Below, in pieces: positions 1-9,215 of a stretch of DNA of 64,000 nt. A program made the translations under genes and the position numbers. Below the pieces are notes generated by a model. It did no database searches. It was given only the letters and a program-made list of their open reading frames with translations, and was not told where the DNA came from. The first letter of the stretch is position 1. The number at the start of each line of letters is the position of its first letter. The stretch is from positions 1,240,001 through 1,304,000 of the forward strand of contig OZ241385.1 of NCBI GenBank assembly GCA_965200825.1, given 5' to 3'. Source of the DNA: Bin80 sp026709335 (GTDB taxonomy: Bacteria > Bacteroidota > Rhodothermia > Rhodothermales > Bin80).

Positions 1-144
1 TCGGTAGATCATAATAGACAACAGTTTATAGTGATGAGTCAGTATAATAAATACTATTTAAGATAATACCCTCCATTTGAATAATTTTCTTATAATTTTT
101 TGTGTAAAAAATATGACTTAAGTATAACAATCATGATGAACATT

Positions 145-162
145 AGCGTTACTTCTAACGCT
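145..162 (-). terminator. Possible hairpin terminator after the oxygenase gene
   Basis: AGCGTTA and TAACGCT form a perfect 7 bp stem around a 4-base CTTC loop, a few bases beyond the stop codon of the minus-strand gene that ends at 169. There is no strong T run on the minus strand, so if it terminates it would be weak or factor assisted. The rest of positions 1-144 is AT-rich and shows nothing recognisable. Confidence 0.3.
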
Positions 163-168
163 GCACAC

Positions 169-2547
169 CTAACGGCTTTTGGATGCTACCTTGGCCTCCT
201 CTATGCGCAGTATTCGCTCCTTCTCTCTGTTTCCCGATTCGTCTTGCGGCGCCACAGCTAACAACCTGTCCATGCAATGTAAGTCGTCAGAATATACTTT
301 GCGCTTTTCCCGATAACTGGCTCGATTCTTGGTACAGACCAATGTATATGGCCTATTCTTGCGGTCGGTTGTACAATCTATATCCAAATTTAGATTTTTT
401 ATCGTCCACTCAATATTTGCACGTATATCTTTCTTAGCCTTGATACGATGAACACGCACTTCAGAACTCTGGCAAAACGCTTGAAGCTGAACGAAGAAAT
501 TGCTATAAAGCGGAATTTCTGCATCTATTCTCCAGTCCTTGGGTTCTTTAGGAGGAATATTGCTACGTCGAAGCAGAAAATCAGCAGATTGCTGCCAGAG
601 TAATTGATAGGCTCTCGAATCCCTGGCTTGTTTACCCTTATTCATCTCTTCAAGAACTTCAGGTAGTTTCCGATCCGGTGAAACTGCCTTCGGGAAATCA
701 GCAACAGCTTTAGCTATATTGATAGATTCTTCAATTAAATCCAGACCCAAAACCAGTGCAAAGAGATTGGTGATTACCACAGTATCCAGAGGCTTCTTTT
801 TATCAGATTCAAAAATATATCTACGCCCCATCTCAGCTTCCGATCTTTGGATTGCCTCTGCCTTTTCCTGGCTTTTTGTATTCTCTTCCAGAACAGCACG
901 AAAATTTGATGCGACTGTCCGGATCATTTCTTGCTGTACATCACGCCAAACAGATTCGGTTTTTTCTAAATTCTTCGTGATCAGCATCAGTAAGGAAAGG
1001 ATCTCTTTGGGGTACTTCCGAACATGTTGCTTCACTATGTTGATCAAAAACTTCTTGGCAGCTTCGGTGCCAATGAGTTGCATCAGGCTAGCGATTTGCT
1101 CGTTTCCCTCACCATGGTAATCGGTTACGACGATCCGGCTAAGGAAATCTTCCGCAATGTCGGCATTTTTCGTCTCTACCAAGAGTTGAAGCATTTGAGG
1201 AAGCTTTCGATATGAAGAACCATCATTATTTGGCCAAAGATCTACTAATTTGGACAGCAGGTGCTGCATTTCGGTATCACTGAGGCGATTGCGTTGCATT
1301 GTAACCCAAGACACTGCGCTGTGAATACTCTCCCTCACCAATATCTCTAAGGTATTCTCCTTGGGCCATACAACAAGAGCCGCGAAGCGATAGATGAGAT
1401 CCATTGTCGGACCATAGTTTCCCATGTAATCCTCAAATAATTTCTCATCGGGCTCAGCATGATCTATTGCACCTGGTTGAATAACTTCTATTCCCTCCAC
1501 TGAAAGTTCTCCGAATGGCGGGTTGCTACCATCACGGGCAATCCAGTTTTCCAATATTTCCTCCCGCTCAGACACTTCATGAATTGTGGATCCTGTCTCT
1601 CCCCAATCACCTACATTATAATCCATATCGGGATAGCCACTTAATCGGATATACAATACCGCGGCATGAATATCACAATCAGCGCCATCAGCAGCTTCTC
1701 CTAAAACTTGGGCTACAGCTGCATCAACTCCTTTCAAAGTATCAAAGGATAAACCCTCTTCGCTGTAAGAGTGATTGAGAACCCAAACTGCTTTTTCAGT
1801 CTCGACATGCTCTGCCCAGTCGTTCAAACAAGATTTGACTTCTTCTGTCAACATAGCATACTCAGGTGCTCCAGTCCATTTTCGGTCAGATTGAATAAAC
1901 AAGTTGAAGACAAGGGATATCCGATGCCCCTTAGTTACCGGTCGTACTTCATGGAGACAATCTGCATAAAACGCGGCATACGAAAGTTCAGAGGGCTCTT
2001 GTGCACTCATGTTGTAGACTGTCTCTTCGCCTCCATGACGGATTACCAGTTCTCCTCCCTCACCATCAACCGGTAATGATAACGTCAATGTAGCAATCAT
2101 CCCAATCGCCTTTTCAGTGTCCCGATGAGTAGCAAAGAATCCACCTTCTTGATAAATGAGAAGCTTGTACAACTCTGCACCAAGATCTCCTTTCTCGATT
2201 CCGAGACCTTCGGTCACGAAATTCATGATTTTTGCGAAAGTATCTAGCCAAGCACCACCGGATACGTGAACTTGATCAGCATCAATCTGCCAGCAATCGC
2301 GAACAGATGTATCTAGGATCGTTTCGGTCCCCTTTCCGAAAGGAGCACGTTCCGCGACTTCGATCAGAGTATCAATTTGCACCTGAGACACGGGAAATCC
2401 AAGGGAGCCTACACCATCAATAATGATCTGTGGCATTGGTACATACAGCTTATCGCCTACACAGTAATTTCCGGGTCGATCAACCGAATTTAGCAGATCA
2501 TTCAAATGCTCAAGGAACCCCTCAGAATCAACAATTTGATTATCCAT
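169..2547 (-). CDS. 2OG-Fe(II) oxygenase-like protein with a long uncharacterised C-terminal region
   Basis: A 792-residue protein. The N-terminal quarter looks like a prolyl-4-hydroxylase-type 2-oxoglutarate/Fe(II) dioxygenase: an HRD motif (HxD iron ligands) near residue 140 after a GGFFATH stretch, a Leu-rich strand, and a second His in CLHEVRPV near residue 198 followed by KGHRISLVF, where the Arg would bind 2-oxoglutarate. The remaining ~550 residues are charged, mostly helical in appearance and not recognised by me; a Lys/Arg-rich stretch lies near the end. Such domains hydroxylate protein, nucleic acid or small-molecule substrates, and the substrate cannot be read from the sequence. 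The gene stands alone on the minus strand, downstream of the type I restriction operon and 331 bp from hsdR. A role with that locus is possible but unproven. The domain call is fairly safe; the function is unknown. Confidence 0.75.
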   Translation of the reverse strand: MDNQIVDSEGFLEHLNDLLNSVDRPGNYCVGDKLYVPMPQIIIDGVGSLGFPVSQVQIDTLIEVAERAPFGKGTETILDTSVRDCWQIDADQVHVSGGAWLDTFAKIMNFVTEGLGIEKGDLGAELYKLLIYQEGGFFATHRDTEKAIGMIATLTLSLPVDGEGGELVIRHGGEETVYNMSAQEPSELSYAAFYADCLHEVRPVTKGHRISLVFNLFIQSDRKWTGAPEYAMLTEEVKSCLNDWAEHVETEKAVWVLNHSYSEEGLSFDTLKGVDAAVAQVLGEAADGADCDIHAAVLYIRLSGYPDMDYNVGDWGETGSTIHEVSEREEILENWIARDGSNPPFGELSVEGIEVIQPGAIDHAEPDEKLFEDYMGNYGPTMDLIYRFAALVVWPKENTLEILVRESIHSAVSWVTMQRNRLSDTEMQHLLSKLVDLWPNNDGSSYRKLPQMLQLLVETKNADIAEDFLSRIVVTDYHGEGNEQIASLMQLIGTEAAKKFLINIVKQHVRKYPKEILSLLMLITKNLEKTESVWRDVQQEMIRTVASNFRAVLEENTKSQEKAEAIQRSEAEMGRRYIFESDKKKPLDTVVITNLFALVLGLDLIEESINIAKAVADFPKAVSPDRKLPEVLEEMNKGKQARDSRAYQLLWQQSADFLLRRSNIPPKEPKDWRIDAEIPLYSNFFVQLQAFCQSSEVRVHRIKAKKDIRANIEWTIKNLNLDIDCTTDRKNRPYTLVCTKNRASYREKRKVYSDDLHCMDRLLAVAPQDESGNREKERILRIEEAKVASKSR

Positions 2548-2878
2548 GATATTGGCTAGATGTATGACTTAATTTGCATGAACTCCACTCTTTAGACTTC
2601 ATGAGTACTTTATTCAGATCCATAAGATCTCGATAGATGAAAAGATTACAAGTCGTGACTTTCACTGCAAATATCTATCAACCATCGAAGGTATTTACAA
2701 TCTTCATCTTGTCTGTCTGAATGCGATGAAACAGTAATTCCACCATCTTGATCAAGACAGAAGTTCAGAAATTGTCAACTTTTTTGCAATGGAATTCAAC
2801 CACGTACTGCAAAGGGGAACAAGTCAAGAGTTTGAATAGATATGCACTCGGAAAAAGAGAGTGCGTAACCTGGGATCG
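2548..2878. other. Intergenic region between hsdR and the oxygenase gene
   Basis: No convincing coding region in 331 bp. It lies downstream of hsdR and upstream of the minus-strand oxygenase gene, so it should hold that gene's promoter. I see no clear promoter consensus, operator palindrome or terminator. Short plus-strand reading frames here have no ribosome binding site. Confidence 0.5.
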
Positions 2879-5800
2879 TCAATTTATCAAACCGAAAAAA
2901 CGATCGAAGAATCTTTCGAGCTTGCTGAGAGCCGATTGTTTCTTGACTGCATAGCTGTTATTCTGGCTGAATTTTGAGGTCGGTGGCAGAATCTTCGTGA
3001 TTGCAGTTCCAGTCTCTGGAATTGCCCCGTCTCGGAAAGCATTCTCTACAAATATCTTCGTCTCCGAGGAATGTAGCCTTTCCTGATTGATGATCCGGTC
3101 CAGTTCGTTACGCATTTCGGTTTCAATAAATTCGACCCAAGCTGTGCCCAATTCAATCTTCGTGGAGACAGAGTCTACAAATTTCTCAATCAAATCTTTC
3201 TTGCTACGCAAACTTGGACTCGAGTTGACCGCACGTTGGATGGAAGCGCGAATTTCTTTATCCCCACTTTGCCCCTTTACTCTCAGGTATTCTTCCACTT
3301 TCATCAGAATGTAGTCCACATTAATTTCAATAGATTTGATCAATTCGATCTCAAATACTAGATCATCAACAATTGACTCCTTTTCGGCGCCATTTGGAGG
3401 GATAATTTTTTCGTACAGATACAAATAGCGGCTCTGATAATCTTGCGAAGCGCGGTCATCAATAATTTCGTTTCCTTCAAATTCATCAAAAGCGGTAAGA
3501 ATATTTTTCAATCTGAGAATGGATCCGAAAAGTCGGACAAATTCTTTTTGTGCCGATTCACTGTTGATTTCTTCATTCAGAGGAAAGTCGGATGTCAGGG
3601 TAGAAATCAAGTCTCTGTATTCCTCGTAATACGTAGCATAGGGTTTGAGCAGTACAATACCTTTGGCGTCCTTATTTCCGAAGAGGGCAAGGGCGTCATT
3701 AGTTGCTGTTTCAAGATCTCTGAAAGATACAATGTTGCCATAGGTCTTGACAGAATTGAGAATTCGATTCGTGCGAGAAAAGGCCTGAATCAACCCATGA
3801 CTGCGTAGCCTCTTGTCAACCCATAAAGTGTTGAGTGTAGTAGCGTCAAAACCTGTCAGAAACATATTCACTACAATCACCAGATCTAGCTCACGCTTTT
3901 TGAGCCGATCCGATACATCTTTGTAGTAATTTTGGAATTTGTCAGATGTAGTATCAAAGTTGGTGGAAAACAGGCTGTTATAATCACTGATAGCATCGTC
4001 CAAAAAATCACGTGAACTCTGATCTAGTTTGTCAGGCTCAAAGCCCTCCTCACCTAACAGCCCGTCAGATTCTTCCTCGTTGGGAGCGAAACTGTAGATC
4101 AGACCGATCTTGAGTCGTTTTTCCAGTGGTTCTTCTGGCTGTTGCTCGCTGAATTCATGATAGTATCGTTTCGCAGCATCAATAGATTCTGTTGCAAATA
4201 TTGAATTGAATCCCGCAATTCGTTTCCCTGAATGATGATAGCCAATGTTCCGTTTGGTTTTTTGGTTGAAATGTACACGAATGTAATTCACAACCTGGGC
4301 AACTCGCTCAGGGTGTAGCAGAGCTTGTTCCGTCGCAATAGCTGAAACTTTCTCATCTTTGACCTTGGGAGAAGTCTTGACCGTATTAATGTAATCGATA
4401 CGAAAAGGTAGTACATTCTTGTCGCTGATTGCGTCAACGATCGTATAAGCGTGTAGCTTATCCCCGAATACCTGTTCAGTTGTTCTATATTTTGGGTTTC
4501 CTTGGCTACTGGCATTATCGGCAAAAATCGGTGTGCCTGTAAATCCAAACAGATGGTAGCGCTTGAAGGCACGAGTAATCGTAGCGTGCATATCCCCGAA
4601 TTGACTGCGGTGGCACTCATCAAAAATAATTACGACATGCATCCCGTACACAGCGTGTCTCTTATTCCTTTGTACAAAAAGACTAAGTTTCTGGATGGTA
4701 GTGATGATTAAGCGCTTACTCTTATCCTCGAGTTGTTTTTGCAATTCTCTCGTTGAGGTGTTTGAATTAGCCGCTCCTTTTTCAAATCGATCATACTCTC
4801 GCATGGTCTGATAATCAAGATCCTTGCGATCAACCACGAATAGTACTTTATCTATCTCGGGAAGCGCCACAGCTAATTGGGCAGCCTTAAAACTGGTCAA
4901 CGTCTTTCCGCTGCCCGTCGCATGCCAAATGTACCCTCCCCCGGAAATTTTTCCCAAGTTTTGAAAATTCGTTGCCGTCTTAATGCGCTGTAATATTTGC
5001 TCGGTTGCTACGATTTGATAAGGTCGCATGACGAGAAGTTTGCGATCTACATCAAACACGCAATATCGGGTCAAAATATTCAACAAGGTGTGCTTCGCGA
5101 AGAAGGTCTGAGTAAAACCATTCAGTTCGTTAATACGTCGATTCTTCGCATCCGCCCACCAAGTGGTGAACGAAAAACTATTGGATGTTTTGCGGCGCGA
5201 TGGCTTACGACGTTCATCTAAATGCCCCATACGTACAGTGTTGCTGTAGTACTTGGTTAGCGTCCCATTGCTAATGACAAAGAGTTGGACATACTCAAAC
5301 AAGCCGCATTCAGCCCAAAAGCTTTCCCGTTGATAACGATTGATCTGATTGAAAGCTTCACGGATATCTACACCTCGACGTTTGAGTTCTATATGCACCA
5401 TTGGCAGGCCGTTAACCAGAACGGTCACATCGTAACGATTCGCACGCTTGCCTTTTGACTCATACTGATTGATCACCTGGAGCGAATTATTATGAATCTG
5501 CTCACGGTCAATGAGTCGGATATTCTTGAATGTACCATCATCGCGCACAAGCAACTGAATAGAATCCTCCTGAATCCGCGCGGTCTTTTCTGTGATTCCG
5601 TCATTAGAACCCGAGACTCTGGTTGTGAAGAAACGATCCCATTCCGCATCGGAAAATTTGAATTTGTTCAGCTTTTCGATTTGGGATCGAAGATTGACTA
5701 TGAGCTCTTTCTCAGTAGTAATGTCCAGATACTCATAGGCCTGCGACTGGAGTTGCTCAATAAATTTTCTTTCCAGTTCTGCCTCGGACTGATAGGCCGT

Positions 5801-5896
5801 TTCTCGAGCTCCATCAGGCAAAAATTCTGCAACAACCGTACTCTCTCCCGATACCGCGATTGGCTCAAAATGGGAAGAACTCTGCTTTTTGCTCAT
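2879..5896 (-). CDS. hsdR: Type I restriction enzyme, endonuclease/translocase subunit HsdR
   Basis: A 1005-residue motor and nuclease subunit of a type I restriction-modification complex. It translocates DNA by ATP hydrolysis and cleaves unmodified DNA when assembled with HsdM and HsdS. The N-terminal nuclease domain shows a PD-(D/E)XK-like pattern (YDVTVLVNG...HIELKRRG, about residues 153-175). The superfamily 2 helicase core follows, with Walker A ATGSGKT near residue 325, motif II DECH, motif III TGTP and a motif VI-like AFSRTNR. The C-terminal third is the helical HsdM-contacting region. Length is normal for the family. Its ATG overlaps the hsdS stop codon (ATGA), so it is the last gene of an hsdM-hsdS-hsdR operon and is translationally coupled to hsdS. 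The reading frame is intact. Confidence 0.95.
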   Translation of the reverse strand: MSKKQSSSHFEPIAVSGESTVVAEFLPDGARETAYQSEAELERKFIEQLQSQAYEYLDITTEKELIVNLRSQIEKLNKFKFSDAEWDRFFTTRVSGSNDGITEKTARIQEDSIQLLVRDDGTFKNIRLIDREQIHNNSLQVINQYESKGKRANRYDVTVLVNGLPMVHIELKRRGVDIREAFNQINRYQRESFWAECGLFEYVQLFVISNGTLTKYYSNTVRMGHLDERRKPSRRKTSNSFSFTTWWADAKNRRINELNGFTQTFFAKHTLLNILTRYCVFDVDRKLLVMRPYQIVATEQILQRIKTATNFQNLGKISGGGYIWHATGSGKTLTSFKAAQLAVALPEIDKVLFVVDRKDLDYQTMREYDRFEKGAANSNTSTRELQKQLEDKSKRLIITTIQKLSLFVQRNKRHAVYGMHVVIIFDECHRSQFGDMHATITRAFKRYHLFGFTGTPIFADNASSQGNPKYRTTEQVFGDKLHAYTIVDAISDKNVLPFRIDYINTVKTSPKVKDEKVSAIATEQALLHPERVAQVVNYIRVHFNQKTKRNIGYHHSGKRIAGFNSIFATESIDAAKRYYHEFSEQQPEEPLEKRLKIGLIYSFAPNEEESDGLLGEEGFEPDKLDQSSRDFLDDAISDYNSLFSTNFDTTSDKFQNYYKDVSDRLKKRELDLVIVVNMFLTGFDATTLNTLWVDKRLRSHGLIQAFSRTNRILNSVKTYGNIVSFRDLETATNDALALFGNKDAKGIVLLKPYATYYEEYRDLISTLTSDFPLNEEINSESAQKEFVRLFGSILRLKNILTAFDEFEGNEIIDDRASQDYQSRYLYLYEKIIPPNGAEKESIVDDLVFEIELIKSIEINVDYILMKVEEYLRVKGQSGDKEIRASIQRAVNSSPSLRSKKDLIEKFVDSVSTKIELGTAWVEFIETEMRNELDRIINQERLHSSETKIFVENAFRDGAIPETGTAITKILPPTSKFSQNNSYAVKKQSALSKLERFFDRFFGLIN

Positions 5897-7115
5897 GCAA
5901 CTTCCTTGAAGGTGAGTAACTTATCACGATAGTACTCATATTGCTTGCGGCGCGCATTGATTTCTGCCGGGAGTCCAATCGAGAGATCGTTCACCAGTGC
6001 ATCAAATTTGTCAAGAGTATCAACAATTTTGTGTTGGATTTCAAGAGGAGGAACAGGAATGCGAAAAGGCGCAACATTCTTGATGTAAATGTGTGGTACA
6101 CCACCTCCACGTTGTTTCATTTGATAGATCTCATATTGATTTGATTTCAAGAAATAAAAAATGTATTTGGTGAGTGCTATAGACTCATCAGGTTTTATTG
6201 AAAAACCATCGGAAACAAAGATTGGCTCAGTCCAGAAACTGACAAATCCTGCGTGAGCTCCGGATCCCGCCACAACAATTGTCTCCCCACTACGATTGGC
6301 AGTACTATGATGATAGGCTGGTTTTCTGCCGCCTGCCACAACTGGAACATGACCAACAATAATATCTTTTCGTGTAATTGACGTCCCTCGTTGAATATAT
6401 GCGATTTCCTCCAATGCTCTGTATTTTGTATTATATTTTTGACATATGTGAGGGGGGGGGGGGCACCGTCAAAATCGAGTAATCGATCTCTGTAATACTC
6501 ATACTGCTTACGCCGTGCCTCTAACTCTGCCTCTAACTCTGCCTGCAATTCTGAAAATGTATCCAAAATGTTCACGATCTCGCGCTGCACTTCAAGGGGC
6601 GGGACGGGAATGCGAAATGCTTTCATAATACGTGCATTCAGGTTTTTAATTGTAGTAAATTGTAACGCACTCTGCAAATATTTTTCAAAACTTCTACTAG
6701 TAAGTAAATGGAAAAGAAATCTTGGATTCAATAGCGTATTATCAGTACGAATCACTGCCATGAAAGCACCAAAAGAATAGTCGGTGTTGTGTTGACGAAC
6801 ATATGCTACTTTCCCAACATGTGCCTGAGAGCCACTTGCAGCACTGATTATAATATCATTATTCTTTAGCCATTGATCTGGGCGGATTCTTACAGTATTC
6901 TGGATTGATTTTACGCCATCAAAGTTTAGTGTGTTATTTATGAGTGTTATGTTATTTGATCTTAAAACTTTGATCGAGTCATGACTTGATCTATCTGATA
7001 ATTCATCGGTTTTTTTGTAGGAAATCCCACGAGTATACGTACCTACCTCCCCTAAATACCTAAATTCCATCCCATTTGGACACAACTCAGCAATCAGCTT
7101 TTCAACCTTGTTCAT
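5893..7115 (-). CDS. hsdS: Type I specificity subunit HsdS, out of frame at a C12 tract (phase-variable)
   Basis: HsdS chooses the DNA target of the type I complex. The first half (7115 down to about 6464) encodes target recognition domain 1 and the central conserved helix ending ARRKQYEYYRDRLLDFDG. The second half (TRD2 and the terminal repeat ARRKQYEYYRDKL) lies in another frame and ends at 5893. The switch occurs at a run of 12 C on the coding strand (6452-6463). With 13 or 10 C the two halves join in one frame: the 13-C version continues from the prolines into HICQKYNTKYRALEEIAYIQ and gives 407 residues, a normal HsdS length. With 12 C, translation yields a 306-residue half-HsdS with TRD1 and a frame-shifted tail. 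The hsdM stop lies 6 bp upstream. Homopolymer sequencing error is the main alternative to true phase variation. Confidence 0.88.
6452..6463. repeat. G12/C12 mononucleotide tract inside hsdS
   Basis: Twelve consecutive G on the plus strand (C in the hsdS coding sense), exactly where the central conserved region of HsdS ends. Such tracts are hotspots for slipped-strand mispairing. Gain of one base or loss of two restores the full reading frame. Confidence 0.95.
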
Positions 7116-7121
7116 TCACTA

Positions 7122-8690
7122 TCATCCCTCCAAGTCGACAACAATGGCGTCAATCTTTGTTCTCAATTCGGATTGCCTTACTACAATTATATCAATTTCG
7201 GTATTAAGCGCATGAATATCTACTGGTTCACGGGTGTCTTCTTCTTCAACATATGATGAAACCGCAAGGTTATAATCGCTCTCAACAATCTCATTGTGGT
7301 CCACTAGACGTGCACAATACTCAAGATCCTGGCGCGTGGCAAATATATCAAGGATCTTTTGTTGATGTTCCTGTAATAGTTTGTTCTTATTACCGCTTCG
7401 CACAAACTCTGCGGATGCATCTATGAACAGTACCGCATTATCAATTTTTGACTTCTTCAATACGATAATACAAGTGGCTATACCTGTACCAAAGAAGAGA
7501 TCCTGAGGTAACTGGATAACGGTGTCAACGAAGTTGTTATCAATCAGATACTGGCGGATCTTTTGCTCCGCCCCACCCCGATAAAGAACTCCGGGGAATT
7601 CAACAATTGCCGCCGTACCATTTACCGCCAACCAGGACAGGATATGCATCGTGAAAGCCAAATCAGCTTTACTCGGAGGTGCAAGAACTCCTGCAGGCGC
7701 GTAGCGTGGATCATTGATTAACAGAGGGTTGTTCTTTCCCTCCCATTTGATGGAATATGGTGGATTTGAGACGATCGCCTCAAATGGCTCGTCGTCAATA
7801 TGCGAAGGATCAGTCAAGGTGTCCCCGAGAGCAATCTCAAATTTCTCGAAATTGATATCGTGCAAAAACATGTTGATGCGACACAGATTGTAGGTGGTCA
7901 AATTAATTTCCTGGCCAAAGAATCCCTGACGTACGTTATCCTTGCCGAGTACTTTCGCAAACTTCAATAGCAGGGATCCAGAACCACAAGCAGGATCATA
8001 GACCTTGTTGACCTCTGTCTTACCAAACACAGTAATCCGTGCAAGGAGTTCAGAAACCTCCTGTGGGGTAAAGAACTCACCTCCTGACTTCCCCGCCGCA
8101 GATGCATACATCATCATCAGATATTCGTATGCATCTCCGAACAGATCAATTGTATTGTGGGAAAATTTGCCCTTCTTACTCAATGGTAGATCTCCAATTG
8201 CATCCAGAAGCTTGACCAGCTTTTCATTTCGTTTTCCGACGGTTGGGCCAAGTTTGCTGCTGTTAACATCCAGGTCATCAAACAATCCTTTCATGTCACT
8301 TTCGCTGTCTGTTCCGATGGCAGAACCTTCAATATTGCGGAAAATGCGACTCAGGGTTTCGTTGAGATTGAAGTCATGCCGTGCTCTGCCCCGCAAGTTG
8401 ACAAACAGCTCCGACGGCAGGATATAAAATCCTTTCTCATCGACAGTTGTACTGCGGGCTACTTCTGCTTCCTCATCAGTGAGGCTGGCGTAATCAAAAT
8501 CGAGCTCCCCTGCCCTGTACTCCTGCTCATTGAGATAATCGGTCAGATTCTCGGAAATAAACCGATAGAACAGCATGCCCAACACATAGCTCTTGAAATC
8601 CCAACCATCTACAGAGCCCCGAAGGTCATTGGCAATGCGCCATATGATTTTGTGCAACTCGGCGCGTTCGACGTCTGTGTGCTGATTCAT
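7122..8690 (-). CDS. hsdM: Type I restriction-modification methyltransferase subunit HsdM
   Basis: A 522-residue N6-adenine methyltransferase subunit that methylates the host target in complex with HsdS. The N-terminal helical HsdM domain (about residues 1-160) includes WRIANDLRGSVDGWDFKSY. The catalytic domain has SAM-binding motif I DPACGSGSLLL near residue 233 and the catalytic NPPYS near residue 307. The C-terminus has a helical arm ending in SELRTKIDAIV. Length and order are typical, and the frame is intact. It is the first gene of the operon, with hsdS starting 6 bp downstream. About 117 bp separate its start from the next gene and should hold the operon promoter, although I see no clear consensus there. 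Confidence 0.96.
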   Translation of the reverse strand: MNQHTDVERAELHKIIWRIANDLRGSVDGWDFKSYVLGMLFYRFISENLTDYLNEQEYRAGELDFDYASLTDEEAEVARSTTVDEKGFYILPSELFVNLRGRARHDFNLNETLSRIFRNIEGSAIGTDSESDMKGLFDDLDVNSSKLGPTVGKRNEKLVKLLDAIGDLPLSKKGKFSHNTIDLFGDAYEYLMMMYASAAGKSGGEFFTPQEVSELLARITVFGKTEVNKVYDPACGSGSLLLKFAKVLGKDNVRQGFFGQEINLTTYNLCRINMFLHDINFEKFEIALGDTLTDPSHIDDEPFEAIVSNPPYSIKWEGKNNPLLINDPRYAPAGVLAPPSKADLAFTMHILSWLAVNGTAAIVEFPGVLYRGGAEQKIRQYLIDNNFVDTVIQLPQDLFFGTGIATCIIVLKKSKIDNAVLFIDASAEFVRSGNKNKLLQEHQQKILDIFATRQDLEYCARLVDHNEIVESDYNLAVSSYVEEEDTREPVDIHALNTEIDIIVVRQSELRTKIDAIVVDLEG

Positions 8691-8807
8691 CGGCTGCCTA
8701 TTCTTGTGACTTGTTTACCCTCAAAAAATATTCTTGGCCAACTTATGCCTCTGTTGCAAAGGAAAATGAATTACTGTTTTTGAATCTACTGAGAGACATA
8801 CCGAACC

Positions 8808-9215
8808 TCATCCCACGGAAATAGAATCATCCACACGAGTAATCTTATAATTCCTCATCCTGATGGCACCAAGCGCTCGCCCGTCATCAAAAGGAATCCA
8901 AAACAACCCTTCCGAATCCCCCGTTTTCATTTCCAATGGCTTCATAGAGCCTTTAACATCTGTGAATTCTTCTCCCTCCAGAGACTCGAAAATAATCGTA
9001 AATCTATACTCCACACCGTATTCATTGCGATTCTGTAGCATCATTACAACTCCGTCATTTTCGGCATCTGCCTTGGGGTAAAAAACATACAGGAAGCGAA
9101 CCCCCTCATACACAAATAATTCTTTCCAGGCTTCCTCTCCCGCAAATTCCTGTGCTATACTAGCTTGAGTGATAAGAAGGACTGCGAGACCAGTCAGTGC
9201 TCGAGACAATTTCAT
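8808..9215 (-). CDS. Small exported protein of unknown function
   Basis: A 135-residue protein with a clear N-terminal signal peptide (MKLSRALTGLAVLLITQASIAQ, likely cleaved after the Ala-Gln region). The mature part is short, acidic and probably mostly beta strand. No family recognised. Its ATG overlaps the transketolase stop by ATGA, so the two genes are translationally coupled, and it is the last gene of the VKOR-tkt unit. The coupling supports a real gene; the function remains unknown. Confidence 0.75.
   Translation of the reverse strand: MKLSRALTGLAVLLITQASIAQEFAGEEAWKELFVYEGVRFLYVFYPKADAENDGVVMMLQNRNEYGVEYRFTIIFESLEGEEFTDVKGSMKPLEMKTGDSEGLFWIPFDDGRALGAIRMRNYKITRVDDSISVG

Noticed and set aside
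2748..2954. 68-codon plus-strand frame between hsdR and the oxygenase gene
   Set aside because: It runs into hsdR antisense, has no ribosome binding site and no recognisable protein features.
5893..7115. Two separate hsdS genes
   Set aside because: The second half lacks a plausible start with a ribosome binding site and begins mid-domain. The frames join cleanly at the C12 tract into one normal-length HsdS.
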